A stretch of DNA of 64,000 bases from Caenibius sp. WL (GTDB taxonomy: Bacteria; Pseudomonadota; Alphaproteobacteria; Sphingomonadales; Sphingomonadaceae): positions 1,190,501-1,254,500 of the forward strand of contig NZ_CP081844.1 in assembly GCF_019803445.1 (NCBI RefSeq), given 5' to 3'. The translations under genes were made by a program, and so were the position numbers. Under the pieces are notes generated by a model. That model saw only the letters and a program-made list of their open reading frames with translations. It was not told the origin of the DNA and made no database searches. Shown here one piece after another: positions 1-8,942 of this stretch; position 1 is the stretch's first letter; every line of letters starts with the position of its first letter.

Positions 1-881
1 TCGTGATTCATGCCGGGCTGCCGAAATCGATCGAGAGCTATTATCAGGAAAGCGGCCGAGCCGGGCGCGATGGTGATCCGGCTGTGGCCACGCTGTTATG
101 GGGCGCGGAGGATTTCGTTCGTGCGCGCCAGCGGATCGGTGAAGTCGACCCCGCCCGCCAGCAGGGAGAGAGGGCCCGTATCGGGGCACTGGGTGCGCTG
201 GTGGAAACGGCGGGGTGCAGGCGCGCGGTCCTGCTGCGCCATTTCGGCGAGGACCCGCCGGCAAGCTGTGGCAATTGCGACAATTGCCTGTCGCCCCCGG
301 TCAGCGTCGATGCGACGCAGACGGCGCAGAAGCTGCTATCCGCCGTGTACCGCACCGGGCAATCCTATGGATTGGGCCATATCGAAGCGGTGCTGACGGG
401 CAAGAGCAACGATCGGATCGCAGCGCGCGGGCACGATGCGCTTTCGGTGTTCGGTATCGTCAGCCAGGATGAGGCGCCGCTGGTCAAACCCGTGGCGCGT
501 GCGCTGATGGTTCGCGATGCGCTGGAAACGAATGAGCACGGCGGCCTGACGCTGGGCCCATCGGCACGTCCGTTCCTGCGCGGCGAGGAAGCGGTGGCGC
601 TGGTCCTGCCGCCTGCGCGCATGCGGCGGGGCAAGCGCGGCGATGTGGCCAATCCGGTGGGCGATCCGCTGTTCGATGCGCTGCGCGAATTGCGCCGCGA
701 TCTGGCGAAGGAAGCGGGCGTACCGCCCTATGTCATCTTCCATGACAGCACTTTGCGCGAAATGGCCCTGCGCCGCCCGCGCAACGATCTCGATCTGGGG
801 CATATCGCCGGGATCGGCGTCCGCAAGCGGGAGGTGTACGGGCAGGCGTTTCTGGATGTGATCGCGCGCTTTGCGCAATAG
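1..881 (+). CDS. recQ: ATP-dependent DNA helicase RecQ, C-terminal part (5' end outside window)
   Basis: Only the last 292 residues are present and the reading frame enters from the left edge. It opens in helicase motif VI (QESGRAGRDG, about residues 15-24 of the visible part). A zinc-binding subdomain follows, with Cys72 and the cluster CGNCDNC (Cys89, Cys92, Cys95). A winged-helix RQC region spans roughly 105-205 and an HRDC domain roughly 220-292. This order is that of full-length bacterial RecQ, a 3'-5' helicase acting in recombination and stalled-fork repair. The next gene lies on the opposite strand 10 bases away, so the two are convergent. Identification is firm; only the start is missing. 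Confidence 0.95.
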   Translation, partial: VIHAGLPKSIESYYQESGRAGRDGDPAVATLLWGAEDFVRARQRIGEVDPARQQGERARIGALGALVETAGCRRAVLLRHFGEDPPASCGNCDNCLSPPVSVDATQTAQKLLSAVYRTGQSYGLGHIEAVLTGKSNDRIAARGHDALSVFGIVSQDEAPLVKPVARALMVRDALETNEHGGLTLGPSARPFLRGEEAVALVLPPARMRRGKRGDVANPVGDPLFDALRELRRDLAKEAGVPPYVIFHDSTLREMALRRPRNDLDLGHIAGIGVRKREVYGQAFLDVIARFAQ

Positions 882-890
882 CGCGGGCGT

Positions 891-2000
891 TCAGACCGGA
901 GTGCTCTGCTGCGGGCCCGCGCTGGCGACCTGTTCGGCCACATGGCTGCGCCACAGCGCGGCAAGAAGATCGGTCTGAGTAATCATTCCGGCCAGCTTGC
1001 CATCGGGATCGACGATGAGCGCATCATGATGCAGCCCGGTGGATAGCGCGGGCAGCAGTTCGTCGATCGGCAGGTCCGGCGCAGCGCGGTAAGGCGCGGG
1101 ATCGAGCACGTCCTGCACCAGCCTGCCGTTGCCCGCCAGAAGCTGGGCATGGCCGACGATGCCCACCGGATGCCCTTTGCCGTCGACCACCGGCATGGCC
1201 GAAAGATTGCGGCCGAGCAGGCGATCGCGCGCCTGGCCGACGCCTTCGTCGGGATGGGCCACGATCACATCGCGCGACATGATATCGGCGCAGCTTAACG
1301 CGCGGTGCAGGCGGCGGTGGGCGCGTGCTTCCACTTGCCGGAACAGCGTGTCGAGATCGTCGCGGCTGACGTCGAGCAGTTCGTCATAGCGAGCCAGCAC
1401 CGCATCGATATCGGCGGTGGTGAAACCCACCCGGTCTTGCGGCAGGGGATCGCGCGTGCCGTGCGCGTTGGGCTGCGCCGGCGCAGCGCGGTGCGGGTAG
1501 CGGTGGCGCGTGGCATTGTTGAACAGGATGCCGACCAATAGCAGAAGCACCGCGTTGAGCCCCACGGGGAAGAAAGCGAACGCGAAGCCGGCTTTCGCGA
1601 TAGCCGGGCCGCCGAGCGCCGTGGTCAGCGCCATGGCCCCGCCGGGCGGGTGGAGGCAGCGGCACATGCGCATCGTTACGATGGCCAGCGCCACAGCCGC
1701 CGCACCAGCGAACAGGCCGCCGGGCAGATAGGCCGCACAGGCCACCCCGACCAGAGTAGAGAGGACATTGCCGCCGATGATCGACCATGGCTGGGCCAGG
1801 GGGCTGGCGGGCACCGCGAACAGCAGCACCGCCGATGCGCCCATCGGCCCGACCAGCGTGGGCAGGCCGTGGTTATCGCCCAGCCACTGGTGGCTGATCC
1901 AGGCCGTGAGAAGAATGCCGGTCATCGCGCCGAGACTGGCGCGGACGACGTTGAGATGCCCCGGAAGACCCAGTTGGCGGAAGAAGGCGAATCGCGGCAT
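891..2000 (-). CDS. HPP-family membrane protein with C-terminal CBS pair
   Basis: A 369-residue protein. The N-terminal half is hydrophobic, with about four to five membrane segments between residues 20 and 160 and the family signature HPPGGA at about 117-122. A cytoplasmic part holds two CBS motifs at about 238-350, a module that usually binds adenine nucleotides. HPP proteins are integral membrane proteins; some have been linked to nitrite transport in plastids and cyanobacteria, but the substrate of CBS-bearing bacterial forms is not known. It is monocistronic, convergent with recQ and divergent from the phosphatase at 2165. Family assignment is strong; transport function is inference. Confidence 0.85.
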   Translation of the reverse strand: MPRFAFFRQLGLPGHLNVVRASLGAMTGILLTAWISHQWLGDNHGLPTLVGPMGASAVLLFAVPASPLAQPWSIIGGNVLSTLVGVACAAYLPGGLFAGAAAVALAIVTMRMCRCLHPPGGAMALTTALGGPAIAKAGFAFAFFPVGLNAVLLLLVGILFNNATRHRYPHRAAPAQPNAHGTRDPLPQDRVGFTTADIDAVLARYDELLDVSRDDLDTLFRQVEARAHRRLHRALSCADIMSRDVIVAHPDEGVGQARDRLLGRNLSAMPVVDGKGHPVGIVGHAQLLAGNGRLVQDVLDPAPYRAAPDLPIDELLPALSTGLHHDALIVDPDGKLAGMITQTDLLAALWRSHVAEQVASAGPQQSTPV

Positions 2001-2164
2001 GGCTTTGTCGATCTGTCGGTCGAAAGGAAGTGCCGCGCGCTAGACGAAACCAGCCTTCCCGCCAACTGCAAGCATGCAGGGCAGCCGTAAAGGTTGCCTA
2101 TCGCGGGGAAGTTCCACACACTGCGGCCATTCCCGCGTCAATCACAACATAATTGAGGAAAGCC

Positions 2165-3220
2165 ATGAAACGTATCGCCATCATGACTGCAACGCTGCTT
2201 CTGTCAGGAGCGCTGGCCACAACGGCCATCGCGGGGGAACCGTTGCGCATCGAACGCAAGGATGCGCAATCCGCGACCGTGGTGCGCGATGACACCGTCC
2301 CGGCCAGCTTCTGGTTGAGCCGCGATACCGTGCTGGATGATGGCGATACCCTGATCGTGCGCGACAGCAAGGCGCAGCGCGTGGCCGTGAAACTTCCGGC
2401 CAGCGAACGCAGCTATGTGATCGTGCGGCGTGGCAACGAGGCGCCGCAAGTGGTGGCCGAACGTCTCCTGCCGTTGGAGAAAGGCAGCAATTTCCGCGAT
2501 CTGGGCGGCTATACCACCAAGGACGGGCGAACTGTCCGCTGGGGCAAGGCGTTCCGTTCGGGGGCAATGCCGCTGTTGACGGATGCGGACTATGCGTTGC
2601 TGGAACAGCTTCGCCTGGGGGCGGTGGTCGATCTGCGCTCGCTCGAAGAACGGGAGGTCGCACCCGATCTGCTGGATGATCGCACCGGGGCGCTGTTCCT
2701 TTCGAACGACTATTCGATGAAGCCGCTGTTCGCCAAGATGGAGGCAGGTAGCGGCGAAAACACCTATCAGGGCATCGAGGAACTGCTGGTGCCGCAGCTG
2801 CGGGCGATCTTCAACCGCCTGCTCGCCGACGACGGGGCCGTGGTCTATCACTGTTCAGCCGGGCAGGACCGCACCGGCATCGCCACGGCGCTGATTTACG
2901 AAGTGTTGGGGGTCGATCGCGAAACGATTCTGAAGGACTATCATCTTTCCACCGGGTTCCGCCGTCCTTCGGTCGAAATGCCGCCGGTCGATCCTGCCGA
3001 TTATCCCGGCAATCCGATGGTCAAATACTATGCGGCGAGCCAGGCAAAACCGGGCGGCGCCAAGGCAGAGCCGCTTTACACCCCCAGCGGCCAATCGCAT
3101 CTGGCGCAGTTCTTCACCTATATCGACAGCCGCTATGGCGGGACGGAAAGCTACCTCAAGCAGAAGCTGGGGCTGAGCGATGTCGATCTCGAAGCGCTGC
3201 GGACGAAAATGCTGAGCTGA
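2165..3220 (+). CDS. Secreted protein tyrosine/serine phosphatase (Y_phosphatase3 type)
   Basis: The start is ATG 2165, preceded by GAGGAAAG; a TTG four codons upstream is less likely. The 351-residue product begins with a signal peptide (MKRIAIMTATLLL to about residue 24), so it is exported. The entry motif NFRDLGGY is at 109-116, and the active-site loop HCSAGQDRTG carries nucleophile Cys230 and Arg236 (C-x5-R). These mark the dual-specificity-like tyrosine phosphatase family, which hydrolyses phosphoester bonds on proteins or lipids. The segment of about 85 residues between signal peptide and catalytic domain is typical of sphingomonad members. No operon partner is seen. The substrate is unknown. 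Confidence 0.88.
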   Translation: MKRIAIMTATLLLSGALATTAIAGEPLRIERKDAQSATVVRDDTVPASFWLSRDTVLDDGDTLIVRDSKAQRVAVKLPASERSYVIVRRGNEAPQVVAERLLPLEKGSNFRDLGGYTTKDGRTVRWGKAFRSGAMPLLTDADYALLEQLRLGAVVDLRSLEEREVAPDLLDDRTGALFLSNDYSMKPLFAKMEAGSGENTYQGIEELLVPQLRAIFNRLLADDGAVVYHCSAGQDRTGIATALIYEVLGVDRETILKDYHLSTGFRRPSVEMPPVDPADYPGNPMVKYYAASQAKPGGAKAEPLYTPSGQSHLAQFFTYIDSRYGGTESYLKQKLGLSDVDLEALRTKMLS

Positions 3221-3240
3221 TCCGGGCGCTATGGCTTGCG

Positions 3241-4023
3241 TTACGCGGCGTCTTCCGGCGGGACGCCGCGTTGCGACGCTTCGGCGAGTTCGCGAAAGCG
3301 CCTGGTGTCGAGCGGGCGCACGGCGACGAGCGTCGTCATCCATTGGCGGGATAGAAGGGCATGGCGGCGGTCGTCATCCGCCAGTTCCTGCACGTCCAGC
3401 CGAAAGCGTTGCAGCAGTTCCTCCAGCCGGGCGATGCCTGATGCGGATAGCTTGGCAGCTTCGGCGGTGTAGATTGTATCGGGATCGCCGAAATCGATTT
3501 CCATGAACTGACGTTTCATGTGCTGTTCGAAATGCTGGCGCATCGGGCCGCGCCGCCAGGCCACGCGCCGGTCGACACGGCTGCGCACACGCCCGCCGGG
3601 CAGGCGGTCGATCAGCGCCAGCCGCTCCAGCCGGTCCAACTGTTCCTCGATCCGGTCCATCGGTACGCCGAAATCGTCATGCAGGTCGCGCGGCGGCCAG
3701 CCGCTCATCGCCATGAAGAACAGGAACGACAGCAGCGTGCTTTCCGTCAGCGCCTGCTCCTGCGCCAGTGTCAGTTCGCGGGCCAGTTCACGCGGCGGGC
3801 CGCCTGCCAGTTCGGCCAGTTCGTTCAGGCGGATTCCAGCCAATGCGCACAGGTCCTCCAGCCGGTCGGTGGCGAGGCCCCGCCCCTGGAACCAGCGCTT
3901 CACGGTGGCGTCACTCACTTCCAGGCGTTCGGCGATCATCCGGATGGTGAATCCGTTGGCGCGCAGCAGCCTGCGCAAAGTGGCCATCCATTGCGGAAAC
4001 TGGCGATCGGATCGTGCGGGCAT
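3241..4023 (-). CDS. Helix-turn-helix regulator A, paralogue of the one at 11948
   Basis: A 260-residue protein. A Cro/CI-like helix-turn-helix lies at about 24-49 (IAERLEVSDATVKRWFQG). The remaining 200 residues match no family I can name. The same architecture recurs in the 259-residue protein at 11948-12727, with shared blocks TLAQE, a V-x-WRRG segment, DFG-x-P and VRPLD. It is transcribed divergently from the amidohydrolase at 4189, with a palindrome in the 165-base gap, so control of that gene or of itself is likely. The middle of the protein resembles a winged-helix segment (EEQLDRLERLALI), possibly a second DNA- or ligand-binding module. The function is inferred from position and the HTH only. 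Confidence 0.75.
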   Translation of the reverse strand: MPARSDRQFPQWMATLRRLLRANGFTIRMIAERLEVSDATVKRWFQGRGLATDRLEDLCALAGIRLNELAELAGGPPRELARELTLAQEQALTESTLLSFLFFMAMSGWPPRDLHDDFGVPMDRIEEQLDRLERLALIDRLPGGRVRSRVDRRVAWRRGPMRQHFEQHMKRQFMEIDFGDPDTIYTAEAAKLSASGIARLEELLQRFRLDVQELADDDRRHALLSRQWMTTLVAVRPLDTRRFRELAEASQRGVPPEDAA

Positions 4024-4062
4024 GCCTGTGCCTCCATCGATTCATCAACGGTTCGTGTCACA

Positions 4063-4075
4063 AGCCAAATTGGCT
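4063..4075. promoter_or_regulatory. Candidate operator between regulator A and the amidohydrolase
   Basis: A perfect inverted repeat AGCCAA-A-TTGGCT sits in the divergent intergenic region, 40 bases upstream of regulator A and 114 bases upstream of ATG 4189. Size and symmetry suit a dimeric HTH protein. That regulator A binds it is inference from position. Confidence 0.45.
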
Positions 4076-4188
4076 CTTCACATGATCTATGTCTGCTTCG
4101 ATCGTTTGTCACGCAGCCTTGCGGACCTGTAAAAGTGCGGCACAGATCAGACGCGGATTACGCGTCGCCAGCAGCAGGAGAAGGACAG

Positions 4189-5925
4189 ATGGCAGGTATC
4201 CTGATCAAGAACGGCACGGTTATCGACGGCACGGGGGCAAAGGGCTTCGCGGCCGATGTGCGCGTTGCCGACGACCGCATTGTCGAAGTCGGCCCCGATC
4301 TCGAAGCGCGGGGCGAACGCATTATCGATGCACGCGATTGCGTCGTCGCGCCGGGCTTCATCGAAAGCCATACCCATTACGATGGCACGATGTGGTGGCA
4401 GCCCGATCTCGATCCGCTGCCCGGCTATGGCACGACCACCGTCATCCTCGGCAATTGCGGTTTTTCTGCCGCGCCGGTTTCCGACGAGGAGGCCGTGCGG
4501 CTGGAAATGGTCAAGATATTCTCCTTCTTCGAGGATATCCCGGAAGCGCCCTTCGTGCAGAATTTGCCGTGGGACTGGCGCAAGTGGTCGGAATACAAGC
4601 AATCGATGACCAAGCATGTCCGCGTGCCGGCGAACTATGGTGCTTTTGTCGGCCATATCGCCATTCGCCTGGCCGCGATGGGCATGGACGCATGGACCCG
4701 GGCGGCGACGCCGGAGGAAGTGGCGAAAATGGCCGAACTGCTCGACGATGCGCTGGCCGCCGGGGCGCTGGGCATGTCGGACAATCTGCACGATCATGAC
4801 GGGCAGAACCGCCCGATCCCGACACTGTTGGCTGACGATGCCGAATTCGCCGCTCTGTTCGAAGTGATGGAACGCTATCCCGGCCGCACCTATCAGGTGA
4901 TCGTCGACACGTTCATGCGCAAGACGGGCCCGGCCTCGCTCGACCGGATGGCGCGCCTGCTCAAGGGCAAGAAAGTGCGTGTGCAGATCGCAGGCGCCAT
5001 TCCCGCGCTCGATTTCCAGAAGGATATCCGCGAAATCATGGAACCGCAGATGGCGCGGCTTCAGGCGGAAGGCTATGATTTTTGGGCCGGATTCAGCCAT
5101 GTTTCGCCGACCAACACCTTGTCGATCGAACGGTCGCTGATTTTCGCCCAGTCCAACGATTATGTCTGGCACGAAGTCGTGCTGGCCGAAACGGCGGAAG
5201 AAAAGGAACGCCTGCTGCGCGATCCGGAATGGCGCGCCCGGGCCCGCGATAGCTGGGACAATCAGGCATGGAAGCATTCGCCGATGGCCAATCCGCAATC
5301 GCTGCATCTGCGCAATTCGGAAAACGGCTTCGGCCCGATCAATCTCACCCTCAGGGACCACGCCGATGCACTGGGCGTTCACGCATCGGATGCCATGGCG
5401 GAGTGGATTCTGTCCAACGGCCTCGGTTCCACCGTGCACATGGCGCCGTTCCCCAAGGATGAAGAACTGACCGCCAGGCTGATCCGCGATCCGATGACGG
5501 TGGGCAATATTTCCGATGCCGGGGCGCACTTGCAGATGTTCTGCGGCGGCGGCGAAAACATCCTGATCTTCACCAAATATGTCCGCGAAGGCATGGTGAC
5601 GATGGAAGAGGCGATCCATGCGTTGACCGGCAAGCTTGCCGGGCACTTCGGGCTGGATGATCGCGGGGTCATTTGCGCAGGCATGCGGGCGGATATCACC
5701 GTGTTCCATCCCGACGAGATCGAACGCCGCGAAGAATACAAGCGCTTCGATGTGCCGACCGGCAATTACGGTATCAGCTGGCGCTATACCCGCGATGCGG
5801 CCCCGATGCGTCTGACGCTGGTGAACGGTATGCCCACCTTCATGGACGGGCGTTTCACCGGGGCCCTGCCCGGCGCGTTCCTCAGTCCTTCGGCTGGTGT
5901 CGAACTGGCTCAGGCCGCAGAATAA
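4189..5925 (+). CDS. Amidohydrolase of the N-acyl-D-amino-acid deacylase (D-aminoacylase) family
   Basis: ATG 4189 follows the ribosome site AGGAGAAGG; the open frame upstream is non-coding. The 578-residue product has the amidohydrolase superfamily layout: an N-terminal beta domain, metal ligands HTHYDG (His61, His63), the GNCG signature of D-aminoacylases at 88-91, and a SDAGAH segment near 445 carrying the catalytic Asp. Family members remove acyl groups from N-acyl-D-amino acids, but many catabolic-cluster members act on other amides or lactams. It is first in a run of co-directional genes (Coq4-like, alcohol dehydrogenase), separated from the next by a strong hairpin. The substrate is unknown; an amide- or ester-bearing xenobiotic is possible. 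Confidence 0.85.
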   Translation: MAGILIKNGTVIDGTGAKGFAADVRVADDRIVEVGPDLEARGERIIDARDCVVAPGFIESHTHYDGTMWWQPDLDPLPGYGTTTVILGNCGFSAAPVSDEEAVRLEMVKIFSFFEDIPEAPFVQNLPWDWRKWSEYKQSMTKHVRVPANYGAFVGHIAIRLAAMGMDAWTRAATPEEVAKMAELLDDALAAGALGMSDNLHDHDGQNRPIPTLLADDAEFAALFEVMERYPGRTYQVIVDTFMRKTGPASLDRMARLLKGKKVRVQIAGAIPALDFQKDIREIMEPQMARLQAEGYDFWAGFSHVSPTNTLSIERSLIFAQSNDYVWHEVVLAETAEEKERLLRDPEWRARARDSWDNQAWKHSPMANPQSLHLRNSENGFGPINLTLRDHADALGVHASDAMAEWILSNGLGSTVHMAPFPKDEELTARLIRDPMTVGNISDAGAHLQMFCGGGENILIFTKYVREGMVTMEEAIHALTGKLAGHFGLDDRGVICAGMRADITVFHPDEIERREEYKRFDVPTGNYGISWRYTRDAAPMRLTLVNGMPTFMDGRFTGALPGAFLSPSAGVELAQAAE

Positions 5926-5943
5926 CAGGACCCGGCGGAAATC

Positions 5944-5974
5944 GCAGCCGCGCCGATCGAAACGGCGCGGCTGC
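5944..5974 (+). terminator. Hairpin after the amidohydrolase gene (terminator or attenuator)
   Basis: Perfect 12-bp stem GCAGCCGCGCCG / CGGCGCGGCTGC with a 7-base loop, followed by a moderately T-rich tail. It may end or reduce transcription into the Coq4-like gene at 6036. Confidence 0.55.
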
Positions 5975-6035
5975 ATCTTGCTATTTGCCGGGCACGGCGC
6001 AGAATGCGCGCCATAAGAGAACGAGGAGAGATGCA

Positions 6036-6911
6036 ATGGTTGAAGTCACCAAGGCGGATTACGAGTATTTCAACGGCGCGGTGCGCCGGTATGAAACGCA
6101 GAGTTCGGTTCTGATCAGTTCCTCGCGCTATCTGAACCACCCGGTGCTGCGCGAACTGATGGCGCAGGAAATGCTTCGCCGGAACGGGCCGGACATGCCC
6201 AACACCGCCTACATTCCCGAAGTGGCGCAGATTCTGCACGATCTGGAAGACATGCCGGAAATCTTCCGCCTGTTCGAAGCGGAAAAGCAGCGCCTGCCCG
6301 AATTCCGCAACTGGCTCGACCGCAAGCTCCTCTCCGACTTCAAGGCTGAAGACGTCGCCCATTGCAAGCCCGGCACGCTGGGCCACATGATCCACGATTT
6401 CATCGCCAACAGCGGTTTCAACATGGACGTGTTCTTCCAGGGGATGAAAGTCGACAGCGACTACACCTATTACCTCAAGGAACGCGCGCTCACGCACGAT
6501 CTTGAGCATATGGTCACGGGGTTCGGCCCCAACAACGGCGGCGAACTGGCGCTGATTGCGGCCAATATCCGCGCGGCTTACAAGTATTTCTGCCCGGAAC
6601 TGGCGGCTTACATGAACCGCGTCTCGAACTATCTGAAGGCCAAGAGCCTGATGAAGAGCAACCTCTATTATCCCAAGGCGGTGCCGATCCAGATCGAGGC
6701 GGAGGAGCGCGGCTATGCGCAGGGGCGCAACTGGAAATTCCCCCTGATGCTGCTGCCCTGGCGTGAACTGATCGACATTTCGGTGGAGGAAATCCGCGAG
6801 GAATACGGGATCACCGACGCGCCGCCGCCGGGCTATTGGGAAGACAGCACGCCGTACAGCGAAGATCCGCGCTTTCCGGCGGAACAGGCGCAGAGCATCG
6901 CCGCCGAATAA
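6036..6911 (+). CDS. Coq4-like protein A
   Basis: ATG 6036 follows GAGGAGAG. The 291-residue product has the metal-binding signature of the ubiquinone-biosynthesis protein Coq4: HD-x2-H then E eleven residues later (His154, Asp155, His158, Glu170). In eukaryotes Coq4 takes part in oxidative decarboxylation at C1 of the quinone head group. This protein is longer and has an N-terminal region (SSVLISSSRYLNHPVLRE, about 23-40) also present in the second copy at 50718. No quinone genes are nearby; it lies between an amidohydrolase and an alcohol dehydrogenase. A role in ring modification or decarboxylation of a catabolic intermediate is inference. Family membership rests on the motif and should be checked by structure. 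Confidence 0.72.
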   Translation: MVEVTKADYEYFNGAVRRYETQSSVLISSSRYLNHPVLRELMAQEMLRRNGPDMPNTAYIPEVAQILHDLEDMPEIFRLFEAEKQRLPEFRNWLDRKLLSDFKAEDVAHCKPGTLGHMIHDFIANSGFNMDVFFQGMKVDSDYTYYLKERALTHDLEHMVTGFGPNNGGELALIAANIRAAYKYFCPELAAYMNRVSNYLKAKSLMKSNLYYPKAVPIQIEAEERGYAQGRNWKFPLMLLPWRELIDISVEEIREEYGITDAPPPGYWEDSTPYSEDPRFPAEQAQSIAAE

Positions 6912-6928
6912 GCATTATCGCAGGCACA

Positions 6929-6956
6929 CCGCCCGGGCCCAGCAAGGTCCGGGCGG
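6929..6956 (+). terminator. GC-rich hairpin between Coq4-like A and alcohol dehydrogenase
   Basis: Stem CCGCCCGG / CCGGGCGG around a 12-base loop, without a T-run. It may be a weak attenuator or an mRNA-stabilising structure within the operon. Confidence 0.35.
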
Positions 6957-6994
6957 GCGCTGCCGCGCGGCGCGGCTTCCGGGAGAGGGAAATC

Positions 6995-8050
6995 ATGAAG
7001 AGTTATCAGCTCGTTGCGTTCGGCGCGGCGCTTGAACCGAACGAAAAGGCCAATCCGCAGCCCAGCGGAACGGAAGTCCTTCTGCGCACGCGGGCGGCCG
7101 GCGTGTGCCACAGCGATCTTCATCTGTGCGAAGGCGGATATGATCTGGGCGGCGGGAAAGTGCTTTCACTGACCGATCGCGGCGTGCGCCTGCCGCGCAC
7201 GCTGGGCCATGAAACGGTGGGCGAAGTGGTGGCCGTCGGCCCCGACGCAACCGGCGTGGCGGTGGGCGATATACGGCTGATCTATCCGTGGATCGGTTGC
7301 GGCTCTTGCGCCAATTGCACGGCAGGTTCGGAAAACCTGTGTCTCGGTGCCCCGGCCAATCTCGGGGTTCACCGCGATGGCGGCTATGCCGATCACATTC
7401 TTGCCCCGCATCCGCGCTACCTGCTCGATCTCAAGGGCATCGAACCGACCGCGGCCGCGCCGCTCGCCTGTTCGGGCCTCACCACTTACAGCGCGCTGCG
7501 CAAAGTGATGGATGTCGCCCGGCGCCAACCGATCCTGTTGATCGGTGCGGGTGGGCTGGGCCTGATGTGTCTCGCGCTGCTCAAGGCCTTGGGGGGCAAG
7601 GGGGCGGTGGTGGTCGATCTCGATCCGGCCAAGCGGGAAGCCGCCTTGCAGGCGGGGGCGCTGGCCGTGATCGATGGAGCTGCACCCGATGCGGCGGCGC
7701 AGATCAATCAGGCGCTGGGCACTCCGCTTCTGGCGGGGATCGATTTCGTCGGCAATCCCGCCACGGCGGCGCTGGGCTTCGATCTTCTGGCCAAAGGCGG
7801 GAAAATGGTCATTGTTGGCCTCTTCGGCGGAGCCTCGCCATGGTCGTTGCCGCTGTTTCCGATGAAAGCGCTGACAGTGCAGGGCAGCTATGTCGGCAAT
7901 CTGCAGGAACTGCACGAACTGGTCGATCTCGTCAGCACGCTGCCGCAAACCCCGCTGCCGATTGACGCGCGCCCGCTGGATCAGGCCAATCAGGCGCTGG
8001 ACGATCTCGCGAGCGGGCGAGTGGTCGGGCGCGCGGTGCTCGTGCCGTGA
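6995..8050 (+). CDS. Zinc-dependent alcohol dehydrogenase (MDR superfamily)
   Basis: ATG 6995 follows GGGAGAGG. The 351-residue protein has catalytic zinc residues Cys38 (GVCHSD) and His72-Glu73 (GHE), and structural-zinc cysteines in CGSCANC plus Cys116. The nucleotide-binding motif GAGGLG lies near 185. It should oxidise an alcohol or reduce an aldehyde with NAD(P). It lies 83 bases behind the Coq4-like gene in the same direction and is followed by a TetR gene, so it probably belongs to the catabolic operon starting at 4189. The insert around residues 50-66 (GGKVLSLTDRGVRLP) is a feature of alcohol dehydrogenases found with hydrocarbon degradation genes. The substrate is not evident. Confidence 0.9.
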   Translation: MKSYQLVAFGAALEPNEKANPQPSGTEVLLRTRAAGVCHSDLHLCEGGYDLGGGKVLSLTDRGVRLPRTLGHETVGEVVAVGPDATGVAVGDIRLIYPWIGCGSCANCTAGSENLCLGAPANLGVHRDGGYADHILAPHPRYLLDLKGIEPTAAAPLACSGLTTYSALRKVMDVARRQPILLIGAGGLGLMCLALLKALGGKGAVVVDLDPAKREAALQAGALAVIDGAAPDAAAQINQALGTPLLAGIDFVGNPATAALGFDLLAKGGKMVIVGLFGGASPWSLPLFPMKALTVQGSYVGNLQELHELVDLVSTLPQTPLPIDARPLDQANQALDDLASGRVVGRAVLVP

Positions 8051-8223
8051 GGGGATAAGCGCCCCGCAGGGGGTATTGTTGCTTTCCGGAGAGAGGGAAA
8101 TTGTGGCGCTGGGGCTTCTGGCGCAGCCAATGTTGTGCCATGAGCAGCGGCGCAAGAGCCGTTCTTGTGGCACGGGGGCAAGCCACGTGTCGAAAATGGT
8201 ATTATTCCGGCACGGATTGCCCA

Positions 8224-8829
8224 ATGAACAAACCTGTCTCCCGCCGCGAACTTAACAAGGAGCGCAGGCGCAACGCCATCCTCGACGCGGCACGCGCGGG
8301 GTTCGCCCGCGACGGTGTGCAGGGGACAACCATGGACGATATCGCCAGGGAAGCGCAGGTTTCGCGCACCACGCTGTTCAATTACTTCACAGGCAAAGGG
8401 GAAATTCTCGATCATCTGGTGATGGAAATGCACGAGCATTTCTTCGCCCGGATCGAGGAATGCCGCAACGCGACCACCGATGTGGGGGAACGCGTAATGC
8501 TGGCTTTCGTCAAGACGGGGCAGGTCATGGACGCCGGGGCGGAAAAGTTGCGCCCGCTGGTCGGCTATTCCGAACTCGGCTGGAATGAGGCTGGGGTGCT
8601 CGAACGGATGGAGCGGCTGACGACCGGCTTCGAAAGCCTGCTGGAAGGCGGCGATACCCAGTTCGCACCCGATGCCCCCGATCCGCGCGCCATCGCCGAA
8701 ATCATGACCGGGGTGTTCATTGGTATGGTTCACAATTGGCGGCTCACCCCCGGCTATCCGCTGGAAGAACGGTTGACCGAGGCCGCGAAGTGGATTTGCG
8801 TGATGCTCAGGCGTTCCCCCCAAGGCTGA
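8224..8829 (+). CDS. TetR-family transcriptional regulator
   Basis: A 201-residue protein from ATG 8224; the 41 upstream in-frame codons have no family similarity and are probably untranslated. The N-terminal TetR DNA-binding domain covers about 15-60 (ILDAARAGFARDGVQGTTMDDIAREAQVSR, followed by LFNYF). The rest is a helical ligand-binding domain. The downstream SDR at 8943 is preceded by two matching palindromes (8864-8895), the likely operator. It probably senses a pathway intermediate; the ligand is unknown. Confidence 0.88.
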   Translation: MNKPVSRRELNKERRRNAILDAARAGFARDGVQGTTMDDIAREAQVSRTTLFNYFTGKGEILDHLVMEMHEHFFARIEECRNATTDVGERVMLAFVKTGQVMDAGAEKLRPLVGYSELGWNEAGVLERMERLTTGFESLLEGGDTQFAPDAPDPRAIAEIMTGVFIGMVHNWRLTPGYPLEERLTEAAKWICVMLRRSPQG

Positions 8830-8863
8830 ACGCCTACGATTTCCCATATTTCTCCGCTTGACG

Positions 8864-8895
8864 TGAACCCAGGTCCAATTATGAACTTGAGTTCA
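8864..8895. promoter_or_regulatory. Tandem palindromic operators in front of the SDR gene
   Basis: Two related inverted repeats with centres 18 bases apart: TGAACC-CA-GGTCCA (8864-8877, five of six pairs) and TGAACT-TG-AGTTCA (8882-8895, perfect). A -35-like TTGACG (8858-8863) abuts the first, so bound protein would block a promoter. They lie directly behind the TetR gene, whose product is the natural candidate ligand. Confidence 0.62.
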
Positions 8896-8942
8896 GAAAA
8901 GCGAGGTGGCCGCGCGCAGCGGTTGCACCGGGGAGAATGGTC

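Noticed and set aside
3520-4188. N-terminal 223-codon extension of the amidohydrolase frame
   Set aside because: It is antisense to regulator A and lacks similarity; ATG 4189 has a good ribosome site and begins at the conserved N-terminus.
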